From positions 1,736,001 to 1,800,000 of the forward strand of contig OY723314.1 in NCBI GenBank assembly GCA_963210315.1: 64,000 nt of DNA, written 5' to 3'. Shown here piece after piece: positions 10,762-22,300 of this stretch. The stretch comes from Rhynchopus euleeides. Its lineage: Eukaryota > Euglenozoa > Diplonemea > Diplonemida > Diplonemidae. Position 1 is the first letter of the stretch. Each line of letters begins with the position of its first letter. A program made the translations under genes and the position numbers. Under the pieces are notes generated by a model. It was not told the DNA's origin. It was given only the letters and a program-made list of their open reading frames with translations, and did not search any database.

Positions 10762-11066
10762 AAATAAAAAAAGTTTCTCGGAAGTTTTTGCCTCGGATGG
10801 GAAGGGGTTCTGAAGGAGAAGGGCAGCACCCTCTCGTACAAATTGATACCACCTCGCTCCAAAGGAGCGAGATCTGAACCTGCTGGGGACCGTCGGAGCT
10901 ATTGCCGGCATCAGCATGGTCAAAGCCAGAGGAGGCCGAAGCCAAGAGCATAGTGGCCTGCCGCAGGCACCAGGCCGATGTACCTCTTGAGCATGCTGTC
11001 TCAAGGTGCACGTTGTCTGTATGAGGTGTTCGACTATGAAGCGGACTCGGGGACGAGGCTGACAAA

Positions 11067-11122
11067 TGTTCACTACCGTGGCCTCCGGCGGCTGGGGGGC
11101 TCCGCCCCCCAGACCCCCCTGT
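11067..11122 (+). repeat. Interspersed 55-bp hairpin repeat, copy 2
   Basis: Same core as at 9984. A CGCGCGCG hairpin follows at 11374-11398. Between 11123 and 11639 I see no gene. A segment near 11427-11470 (CTCCCACAG, then GGAAGGTGGGAGATAGCG) recurs inside the YR-element derivative at about 44718. Confidence 0.7.
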
Positions 11123-11639
11123 CCCCTGTGAAGTCTGTCCAACAGGAACTAACGAGCGTATGTGACCGTGCCCTTCCTTCTCGAGAACGGGTATCGGCGA
11201 CGGTCCGTGATCCTGTTTTGGGTTCGTCACCAACTCCCGAAGTACTCACTGATTGCCGCAAAACCTCCATTTTGCAGCCGCGAACCGTGAAATGGGCCCC
11301 TTGCGCCAAACATATATAGTACCCTGGTCTGGACCCTTGAGGCAAATTGTCTGAGGGGCCGATGTTGCATGATTTCGCGCGCGCGAAGCGCGCGCGAAAA
11401 AAAATTTGAGGCGGCAATTTTACCCCTTTCTCCCACAGTCTCTGAGGAAGGTGGGAGATAGCGAACACCCTGCTCCTTGGGTTTTTTAGGTGGGATTTTT
11501 TCCCCACAGGTTTTCTGGGTGAAGTTTTTCGGGGGCAGGTGGTATTCTAGTGGGGGATGAGGATGAATCCTCCGGACACCCGCCCCTTTTTCGGTTGTTC
11601 CAGCCAAAACCCGGCGTTGTTCCCCAGTCAAGAGCCAGG

Positions 11640-11907
11640 CGTTCACTACCGTGGCCTCCGGCGGCTGGGGGGCTCCGCCCCCCAGACCCCCCTGTACCAC
11701 TAGGCTGGAGCGTGTGCCTGTCTTGTAGCCAAGTCCTTTGGGTTCACATCAGCGAATGGGACCCAGACCACTCTCAGTAGCCTCAGGAGGACGCAGCCAA
11801 CAATCTGTACGCCCGCAACTCCCACGCGCTCCCACTACGGCGCAAGGAACAGATACTCACTACCGTGGCCTCCGGCGGCTGGGGGGCTCCGCCCCCCAGA
11901 CCCCCCG
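11640..11907 (+). repeat. Dimer of the 55-bp hairpin repeat with conserved spacer
   Basis: Two core repeats (11640-11694 and 11849-11907) flank a spacer containing TCTTGTAGCCAAGTCC and CTCAGGAGGACGCAGCCAAC. Similar dimers with related spacers occur at 31446-31676 and 33114-33356, so repeat plus spacer is the real dispersed unit. Confidence 0.75.
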
Positions 11908-13444
11908 TATGTCGAGCAACCAAATCCTTGAGCTTGTGCCACTGGGCATAGGAAGTGGTCGTTACAATAACGCCCCGAAAACCCATTTTTGGCACCCCTT
12001 GCCTGGCATGTTGCTGTTGTGTTGCCACTATCTCTCATCACACAGGGCGTCCAATACCCACACACCACACTCACACTGGTTGTGTGGTGGGGATGGGGGG
12101 ATTTTCTTGCCCGCGAGGGGGATTGCGCGCCATTTCCCCCCCGAAAAACCCTTGGAGAAAAAGTGGAATCCCGACCCCTTTTTGGGCCCAAAAAGGCCAA
12201 AGTCCCAGGCATACTTGCCCCCACCCCCATGGATATGTGTGCAGTCGCACCCCCCCTCCCCCCGAGGCGTCTGCCGATGAGGCAACAGCCATCGTATACA
12301 CCAGGTGCACGAAAAGCCCCCCCTCCCCACGTGTGGCCTACAAACAAACAAACAACCGTACGCAAATACGCTACTTTCTACAATCAAACCCCCTCGAGGC
12401 GTCTGCCTATATGTGCTGCCTATCGCATCTCGCATACTGCTCCTGTTATTCCTGTACAGTAACTGGTGCTGCCGTGTGGGGTTGAGAGAACACTGCACCC
12501 GCTCGTGCGCTTCATTTCCAACTACAGGCCACTCGCCTGTCAGTGGTGTGGTGCCGGTGGTAGTGTCCAGCTATTGTGTGAGGTGTATTCTGTTTGTGTA
12601 CAGTGGAGGCAGCATCAGGGGTCGCTCGGTGCGTCCTGCACTAAACCTAAAAAGGTTACCATGTGTGTGTGTGGTTATAAAGTTTTAAGGCGGTGTCGCC
12701 CTGCACGGGCAGTAGCACCTCCCCTTCAGTATCGCACTCCCGAAGGATTCCCCAACACGGCGTGACACCGGTTTCGACGCGTACTCTTCGTACCCCTCCC
12801 CCCGGCCAAAAAGGTTACCATGTGTGTGTGTGTGTGGTTATAAAGTTTTAAGGCGGTGTCGCCCTGCACGGGCAGTAGCACCTCCCCTTCAGTATCGCAC
12901 TCCCGAAGGATTCCCCAACACGACGTGACACCGGTTTCGACGCGTACTCTTCGTACCCCTCCCCCCGGCCGCGTCTCTTCAGCGAAGAACCGGGGATAAT
13001 CGGACCAGGGCTAGCTAAACCCTGGTGGTGTCACGGGTGGGGTTGGAGAGGGAGAAAAGGAAGAAATGAAGTTGCGAAAAAGTCAAACACTGACACGTGA
13101 AATCAATAAAAAGGGTGGGTCGCGTTCCTGGAGGCTGTCTTTCGATGTGCGGTGTGCCGAACCACCACACATCACAAGATGGGTTGCAGGAAAGAACCTG
13201 CACCATGCACAGGGTACCATTTCTGCCTGTTTGGGGTGATCGGGGGGGTAACAGTGTTTCTGTCAAGTGAAGCGTTGCCCAGCACTACGTACAGGTTTTG
13301 ATGTTCGCATGAAAGAATATGTGATTCACGAAGCAGGGGCCAGTCAGCCCCCACCCACCCTCTCCCCTGCTTGTTGCATGATTCACCCCCTGTGACTAGT
13401 GTTCTGCGCACTGCATCCACCCTGCAGTGATCAGGGTTGCAGCA
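11908..13444. repeat. Gene-free region with a 159-bp direct duplication
   Basis: No gene supported. A block beginning AAAAGGTTACCATGTG at about 12650 is repeated in tandem 159 bp downstream (to about 12971). Each block has CCCTGCACGGGC, CCCGAAGGATTCCCCAACAC and GGTTTCGACGCG. A related GGTTTCGACGCG segment lies at about 30035. A pyrimidine tract and several AG dinucleotides precede the next gene (13340-13440). Confidence 0.6.
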
Positions 13445-15327
13445 ATGGGGTGGTTCGAGCGCGTCGTCTCGATGGACGGGAGGCTGCAGGGCAAGGAGCG
13501 GAGGGACAGGCAGCTTCTGTTCATCATTAGCATCGCGTCTCTGCTCGCAACCCTCCCACCCATGCTGTACACGCATCAGTCACCGCAAACGATTCTCATC
13601 TTCTTTGTCGCTGTCATTCCTCACATGACGATCGCCACCCTGTGCCTGTGCCGTGTGCACCTGACCCCCGTCATCGTGCAAGCCTACATCGGTGCACTTT
13701 CACTTCTCGTCATCTTGCTTGACATATTCCTCCGCAGTGTCGGCAGCCCTGCCGTGTGGAGCGGTTTTGTGCTGCTAGCGGACCTGGCGCTGGTGACGGG
13801 CCTCGGAAGGCGCTTCGCCACAGGGTTGACAGCATTGGCCGCCGTGTGGGTCGTGATCACTGGTATCGAGAGGGTAATACGCGTCGGTCTGTACGACCTG
13901 CCTGGTTCCCCGCCATACTGGTATAGGTGGGAGCGCCTGCAGATGACTGTCAGCTGCACACATCCGCCGTGCCCCGTAGAGGAGGGTGTGGCCATCACAG
14001 AGGTGAACTTCACGTTGCTTGTGCTGCTGGTCGACTTCGCCGCCACACGCGGGTTCGCAGAGTCAGCCGAGAAGGAGAAGGCGTCGATGGGACGTACCAT
14101 CGAGACTGTAGAGGCGATTGCACAACTTCTGGCGGGCTACGACGTCGACACCGTGGCGGAGATGCTGCAGGAGGCGGAGGCGGAGGGGCGGCTGCCTGCA
14201 GCGATGCACGAGGCTCTTCACAGGCTGGAGCAGAACCTGCGTGCGTACCGCCCGTACCTCCCGAAGTCGTGCCTGCCTGCACAGGAGTGCGGCAACGATA
14301 GACAGGACGTGATGTCGCAGCCCTCGGCAAGTGGTGTGTCATCTATGCACGACGCCTCGATGCGAAGCGAGAATCAGGATGCGCCTGCCATTGCGACAAC
14401 AAAGGTGCTCGGTGCCTTGAAGAGCGTGCGAGCAACAATGGTTGTTGTGAACACGCACAACGCGCTGCCCTGTCTGGGGCGAGACCCCTACACCTTCACC
14501 TCCTTCTTCGACATGCTGCTGACCAACACGATGTCGGCAGTGGAGTCACGCCGTGGCCTGGTGGACATGTTCATCGGCGACCGCATCCTGGCCTCCTTCA
14601 ACACGTCCCGCCCGTGCATGGTGCACGCGGCAGCAGCTGTGGGTGCGGTGCAGGACGTTGTGCGTGCTATGCGCATCGAAGGCACACCGCATGCCAGCAA
14701 CACAGAGAGCTGTTCGTCTGCAGGTGCCGGTGCAGCACGGGGCACCCGTTGCTGTGCAGCGACATCACCAACACCGACGGCCCACTGCGTCTCAACATCG
14801 GAGCAGCGTCAGGGCGTGCTCTGTGCGGGGACACAGGCTGTCTGGAGATGCGGCGCTTCAGCCTGCTTGGCATGCTGCCCTTGATGGCGTGTGGGATGGA
14901 GCGTGCAGCGCGTGCGTTTGGTCTGGACGTAGTGTGCAACACAGCGCTGCAGCAGGACGCGGAGCACGAGCACACCTTCCTGCTTGTGCCGCGTCTGGTG
15001 CGTCTGGTCAAGCAGAGCGCGTGTGGTGGCGAGAGAGTCCGCAACGCTTTATTGGATACTTCCGAGAAGGATGACGATGCGACGTGCCATGTCCACGAGC
15101 TTCTGCTTCAGGGCACAGGGGTCAGCAGCAATGCGCAAAAAGGCGAGTGGATGTACCACATTGGTGTGGCTGCGGCAGAGTGGGTCCCCTACAACGCTGC
15201 GATGCGTGCATACCTCAACACACGCGACATGCGGAAGGCGGCAGATATGGCAGGCGAGCACCACAGACAGGCGCACAACACCATCAGCCTGCTAGGGCAC
15301 CCCGTTCCGCTGGATGTCCATGTGTGA
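13445..15327 (+). pseudogene. Multi-pass membrane protein with degenerate class III nucleotidyl cyclase domain (frameshifted)
   Basis: From the ATG at 13445 about six hydrophobic segments occupy residues 1-210, followed by a helical linker. From about residue 324 comes a domain resembling class III adenylate/guanylate cyclases. It has a beta-strand (RATMVVVN), the FIGDRILASF segment equivalent to the second metal-site GD loop, and PLRLNIGAASG then RFSLLG, equivalent to the later IGI-SG and LG motifs. The first frame stops at 14884. The later motifs are in another frame (open to 15327), so a single shift lies at about 14690-14765. The FxDIxGFT motif carrying the first metal-binding Asp is not recognisable (VVNTHN), so even a repaired protein may be a pseudo-cyclase. 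The shift could be a sequencing error. Confidence 0.65.
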
Positions 15328-16306
15328 CGGTGCGTGGCCTGCATGCGGTTCCTTGTTGAGCGGGGATTTCCATTCCCACCAACAAGGGGGTCTAGTCCCA
15401 AGACTAGCCCCAAAACCCACGTGGTGCCGTAGAACTGTCCCCAAGAGGCTTACCGTTGCCCTGCCACAGCCCAGGGCAGCCCGTCAGATGCACCTCCCAA
15501 GTAGTGTTTCCCTCTGTTTTCATGTTGCCCTTTACCCCTCGGTTTTTTCACCCTGGCTGGCAGTGGGCGACATCCAGCGCACACACCCCCAAGAGAGTGA
15601 TGATGAATGGGGGCTCGGCGGGAGCCTTCCTTTTGTGTTGTCCGCGGCATTTCAGAGTGCACCACACACGCATGAATTGCGCGCAGCCAATGCCGGTCTG
15701 TGCCCCAGAGTGTTGCCGTAGGCTGGGCCCTGCTTTCACAAGCAGCAGGCACCACAGGGCAGAGGCGGGTGGGCTCAGGTGACATTTCAAGGCAGGCCTA
15801 TATCACCCTATGCAGCCTGCAGGCTATGTAGGGTGACACGGTGGTCGGAAGCGTCACCGCATCAAGAAGGAAGAAGAGATCGCAATTTGCAACTCTTGGT
15901 TGCCGTGCAGGTCACACCGTATCGAACCCTGAGGACTGCCCCCACCGTTCTGCCGGTAACACACGACCATGTTAATCATCGAATCATGCAATCCGCAAAG
16001 TTGGGTTAAGTCCATATCATCTGAGGAGATGATTCTAGTTCAGGCCTTCTCCGCACGGACACACTGAGGGGCGGGCACACCCGCCACACACCCACGCAGG
16101 AATACCTACACACGCTTTACCTCACCTCTGTACATCTCTTTACACCCATCACCCGCCCCCCACTGCTTCTGTGGTTCTGCAGACAACGCAAACCGCATCA
16201 CGGCGGTGCAGGGGAAGGGGGGGCGCGGGGGGGCGGCGCCCGGCAGTTGTGGGCAGTCAGGGGCGGCACATCCCGCCGAGCGGCCCTGCTTCCCCAGCGC
16301 TGCGCG
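15328..16306. other. Intergenic region
   Basis: No gene supported. A GGAAGCGTCACCGCATCA motif at about 15848 resembles the YR terminal-unit core. The last 190 bp hold the probable acceptor tract of the next gene. Confidence 0.4.
16120..16182 (+). promoter_or_regulatory. Probable spliced-leader acceptor: pyrimidine tract ending in AG
   Basis: A C/T-rich stretch of about 60 bases ends in TTCTGCAG, 124 bases before the ATG at 16307. Similar tracts precede the ATGs at 1795, 5059, 38476 and 62536. In Euglenozoa such sites receive a trans-spliced leader. That function here is inference. Confidence 0.35.
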
Positions 16307-19300
16307 ATGGGGGTCGGGGTGCTGCCGGGCCTCACTGCGGTCTGGGCTCTGGCAGCGCTCGTGTGCCTCGCGGATGCGGACTATCTGGACAAGCGGTGGG
16401 ACCTCAGCAACCCTTACGACGGCCTGAACCAGCTGTGGATATCCGAAGAGGATCAGCGGGCGACTGTCAGCGCCCTTTCGTCCGGCGTCCGGTTTTTTGA
16501 CATCTCCGACCTGTCTGTCTCGCCCCCTCTGGAGAACGGCTACTCCGTCGGGATCGTCAAGGGCTATGCTGCAGGGCATGGGCACCAGAGGCTGTGTCTG
16601 GCGGACAGGCGACACCTCCACATTTACGAAGCTCCGAACGTCTTTTCCCTCTCGTATGTCGGGAGCTTCGACTTGGATCACAAGATTACGAATGTTGCCT
16701 ACCGCGACAAGTACTGCTACGCTGTGACGGACAACATTGTCTTCTCTGCGGATATGCGGGACATGAACAACGTCGTCGAGGCAGGTCGCCTTGACAGCTC
16801 CATCTACCACGACATCGTGTTCGGGAAGGACTATATCTTGGTTGCCGGGACCTATCAAGGAGTGTTTCTGGCGAACTGGGGGGACCTGAGTGTCGCGTAC
16901 CAGTACGACACGTCAGCGATCTGGGGTGTGCAGGCTTGGGGTGTCTGCCAGCAGGAGGGCCAGCTGTTTGTGTCAGACTATTCGACAGACAGTATGATAT
17001 TGATTGATATCTCAAGTTATTCGTCCCCTTCGTTCGTAACGTCCAGAAGCAACATGGATGCGATCGAGCTGGCGTGCACTGATGGGTTTCTTGCGACGAC
17101 GGGTATCGACACTGCAAAGTTGCTTGACATATCCTCGCCAGGCACGATGCCGACAATCGGTGGCCTTGCGTGCATTGCATGCAGTTCGCCGCACTTCTGG
17201 AGCAACCACCTGTTCATGACAGGCGGCGACTGGGGTTTTGCCATCTATGGTCCCGCGACGACTCCGGCGCCGCCAACTCCCGCTCCACCGACTCCGGCCC
17301 CACCGACACCTGCCCCACCGACCCCCGCGCCCCCGACACCTGCACCTGCTACACCAGCCCCGCCGACGCCGTCACCACCGACAGTTTCGCCACCTACGCC
17401 AGCGCCGGTGACACCGTCACCACCAACAGCAGCACCGTCGACGCCTGCACCGCCAACGCCTGTGCCTCCGACAGTGTCGCCACCTACGCCAGTGCCGGTG
17501 ACACCGTCACCACCGACACCAGTTCCGCCGACTCCTGCACCGGCAACACCTGTGCCTCCGACAGTTTCACCGTCGACACCAGCGCCTCAAACACCTTCAC
17601 CGCCTACAGCAGCTCCGCTGACGCCAGCACCCGCAACACCTGCGCCTCTGTCAGTGTCTCCATCGACACCAGCGCCGCTGTCACCGTCACCTGCGACACC
17701 AGTTCCACCAACACCGGCACCACCAACGCCTGTGCCTCCGACAGTGTCTCCACCGACAGCAATTCCGCCGACATCAGCGCCAGCAACACCTGCGCCTCTG
17801 TCAGCGTCACCACCGACACCGGCGCCGGTATCACTGTCACCTGCGACGCCAGTTCCGCCAACACCGTCACCACCGACAACTGCTCCGCTGATGCCAGCTC
17901 CATCGACACCTCTGCCCGGTACGCTTGTGCCGCCGACTCCGTCTCCTGCATCACCGCCTACACCAGCTCCAGCACCTGTGCCTGGTTCGACAGCGCCGGG
18001 AACACCGTCACCAGCAACACTAGTTCCGACGACACTTGCGCCACCCACGACAGCGCCGAACACTCCGTCACCGCCGCTTCCGCCAGGCATCACCGTTGCT
18101 CCTTCAGCACCACTTCCTCCCGGCACAACAGCTCTTCCGTCAACTCCGCTTCCAACATCTGCCCCGACTACCCCACTACCTCCCGGCGCAACAGCTGTCC
18201 CTGCAACACCACTTCCCCCGGGTACAACAGCTGTTCCGGCAACACCATCACCGCCGCTTCCACCAGGCGCCACAGTTGCACCCTCAACACCACTTCCTCC
18301 TGGAGCAACAACGATGCCTGCAACACCTCTCCCTCCTGACGCAACATCTTTGCCTTCAACACCGCTCCCTCTAGGCACAACGGCTGTTCCGGCAACACCG
18401 TCACCGCCGCTTCCGCCAGGTGCTACAGTTGCACCCTCAACACCACTTCCCCCGGGTACAACAGCTTTGCCTTCAACACCGCTCCCTCCCGGTACAACAG
18501 CCGTACCTTCAACACCACTTCCCCCGGGTGCAACAGCTGTTCCATCAACACCATCACCGCCGCTGCCGCCAGGCACCACAGTTGCTCCTTCAACACCACT
18601 TCCTCCTGGAGCAACATCTTTTCCTTCAACGCCGCTCCCTCCCGGTACGACAGCCGTACCTTCAACACCACTTCCTCCCGGCACAACGGCTGTTCCGGCA
18701 ACACCGTCACCGCCGCTTCCCCCAGGTGCTACAGTTTCACCTTCAACACCACTTCCCCCGGGTACAACATCTTTTCCTTCAACACCGCTCCCTCCCGGTG
18801 CAACAGCTCTTCCGTTAACACCATCACCGCCGCTTCCACCAGGCGCCACAGTTGCACCCTCAACACCACTTCCTCCTGGAGCAACAACTATCCCTGCAAC
18901 TCCGCTCCCCCCCGGCACAACAGCCGTACCTGCAACACCACTTCCTCCCGGCACAACGGCTGTTCCATCAACACCATCACCACCGCTGTCGCCAGGTGCC
19001 ACATTTGCTCCTTCAACACCACTTCCTCCTGGTGCAACAACTTTGCCTTCAACGCCGCTCCCTCCCGGTACAACAGCCGTACCTGCAACACCACTTCCTC
19101 CCGGCACAACGGCTGTTCCAGCAACACCGTCACCGCCGCTTCCGCCAGGTGCTACAGTTGCACCTGCAACGCCACTTCCCCCAGGTACAACAACTTTGCC
19201 TTCAACACCGCTCCCTCCCGGTACAACAGCCGTACCTTCAACACCACTTCCTCCCGGCACAACGGCTGTTCCGGCAACACCGTCACCGCCGCTTCCACCA

Positions 19301-22300
19301 GGCGCCACAGTTGCACCCTCAACACCACTTCCTCCTGGAGCAACAACTATCCCTGCAACTCCGCTCCCCCCCGGCACAACAGCCGTACCTGCAACACCAC
19401 TTCCTCCCGGCACAACGGCTGTTCCATCAACACCATCACCACCGCTGTCGCCAGGTGCCACATTTGCTCCTTCAACACCACTTCCTCCTGGTGCAACAAC
19501 TTTGCCTTCAACACCGCTCCCTCCCGGTACAACAGCCGTACCTTCAACACCACTTCCCCCGGGTGCACCAGCTGTTCCATCAACACCATCACCGCCGCTG
19601 CCGCCAGGCACCACAGTTGCTCCTTCAACACCACTTCCTCCTGGAGCAACATCTTTTCCTTCAACGCCGCTCCCTCCCGGTACGACAGCCGTACCTTCAA
19701 CACCACTTCCTCCCGGCACAACGGCTGTTCCGGCAACACCGTCACCGCCGCTTCCCCCAGGTGCTACAGTTTCACCTTCAACACCACTTCCCCCGGGTAC
19801 AACATCTTTTCCTTCAACACCGCTCCCTCCCGGTGCAACAGCTCTTCCGTTAACACCATCACCGCCGCTTCCACCAGGCGCCACAGTTGCACCCTCAACA
19901 CCACTTCCTCCTGGAGCAACAACTATCCCTGCAACTCCGCTCCCCCCCGGCACAACAGCCGTACCTGCAACACCACTTCCTCCCGGCACAACGGCTGTTC
20001 CATCAACACCATCACCACCGCTGTCGCCAGGTGCCACATTTGCTCCTTCAACACCACTTCCTCCTGGTGCAACAACTTTGCCTTCAACGCCGCTCCCTCC
20101 CGGTACAACAGCCGTACCTGCAACACCACTTCCTCCCGGCACAACGGCTGTTCCAGCAACACCGTCACCGCCGCTTCCGCCAGGTGCTACAGTTGCACCT
20201 GCAACGCCACTTCCCCCAGGTACAACAACTTTGCCTTCAACACCGCTCCCTCCCGGTACAACAGCCGTACCTTCAACACCACTTCCTCCCGGCACAACGG
20301 CTGTTCCGGCAACACCGTCACCGCCGCTTCCACCAGGCGCCACAGTTGCACCCTCAACACCACTTCCTCCTGGAGCAACAACTATCCCTGCAACTCCGCT
20401 CCCCCCCGGCACAACAGCCGTACCTGCAACACCACTTCCTCCCGGCACAACGGCTGTTCCATCAACACCATCACCACCGCTGTCGCCAGGTGCCACATTT
20501 GCTCCTTCAACACCACTTCCTCCTGGTGCAACAACTTTGCCTTCAACGCCGCTCCCTCCCGGTACAACAGCCGTACCTGCAACACCACTTCCTCCCGGCA
20601 CAACGGCTGTTCCAGCAACACCGTCACCGCCGCTTCCGCCAGGTGCTACAGTTGCACCTGCAACGCCACTTCCCCCAGGTACAACAACTTTGCCTTCAAC
20701 ACCGCTCCCTCCCGGTACAACAGCCGTACCTTCAACACCACTTCCTCCCGGCACAACGGCTGTTCCGGCAACACCGTCACCGCCGCTTCCACCAGGCGCC
20801 ACAGTTGCACCCTCAACACCACTTCCTCCTGGAGCAACAACTATCCCTGCAACTCCGCTCCCCCCCGGCACAACAGCCGTACCTGCAACACCACTTCCTC
20901 CCGGCACAACGGCTGTTCCATCAACACCATCACCACCGCTGTCGCCAGGTGCCACATTTGCTCCTTCAACACCACTTCCTCCTGGTGCAACAACTTTGCC
21001 TTCAACGCCGCTCCCTCCCGGTACAACAGCCGTACCTGCAACACCACTTCCTCCCGGCACAACGGCTGTTCCAGCAACACCGTCACCGCCGCTTCCGCCA
21101 GGTGCTACAGTTGCACCTGCAACGCCACTTCCCCCAGGTACAACAACTTTGCCTTCAACACCGCTCCCTCCCGGTACAACAGCCGTACCTTCAACACCAC
21201 TTCCTCCCGGCACAACGGCTGTTCCGGCAACACCGTCACCGCCGCTTCCACCAGGCGCCACAGTTGCACCCTCAACACCACTTCCTCCTGGAGCAACAAC
21301 TATCCCTGCAACTCCGCTCCCCCCCGGCACAACAGCCGTACCTGCAACACCACTTCCTCCCGGCACAACGGCTGTTCCATCAACACCATCACCACCGCTG
21401 TCGCCAGGTGCCACATTTGCTCCTTCAACACCACTTCCTCCTGGTGCAACAACTTTGCCTTCAACACCGCTCCCTCCCGGTACAACAGCCGTACCTTCAA
21501 CACCACTTCCCCCGGGTGCAACAGCTGTTCCATCAACACCATCACCGCCGCTGCCGCCAGGCACCACAGTTGCTCCTTCAACACCACTTCCTCCTGGAGC
21601 AACATCTTTTCCTTCAACGCCGCTCCCTCCCGGTACGACAGCCGTACCTTCAACACCACTTCCTCCCGGCACAACGGCTGTTCCGGCAACACCGTCACCG
21701 CCGCTTCCCCCAGGTGCTACAGTTTCACCTTCAACACCACTTCCCCCGGGTACAACATCTTTTCCTTCAACACCGCTCCCTCCCGGTGCAACAGCTCTTC
21801 CGTTAACACCATCACCGCCGCTTCCACCAGGCGCCACAGTTGCACCCTCAACACCACTTCCTCCTGGAGCAACAACTATCCCTGCAACTCCGCTCCCCCC
21901 CGGCACAACAGCCGTACCTGCAACACCACTTCCTCCCGGCACAACGGCTGTTCCATCAACACCATCACCACCGCTGTCGCCAGGTGCCACATTTGCTCCT
22001 TCAACACCACTTCCTCCTGGTGCAACAACTTTGCCTTCAACGCCGCTCCCTCCCGGTACAACAGCCGTACCTGCAACACCACTTCCTCCCGGCACAACGG
22101 CTGTTCCAGCAACACCGTCACCGCCGCTTCCGCCAGGTGCTACAGTTGCACCTGCAACGCCACTTCCCCCAGGTACAACAACTTTGCCTTCAACACCGCT
22201 CCCTCCCGGTACAACAGCCGTACCTTCAACACCACTTCCTCCCGGCACAACGGCTGTTCCGGCAACACCGTCACCGCCGCTTCCACCAGGCGCCACAGTT

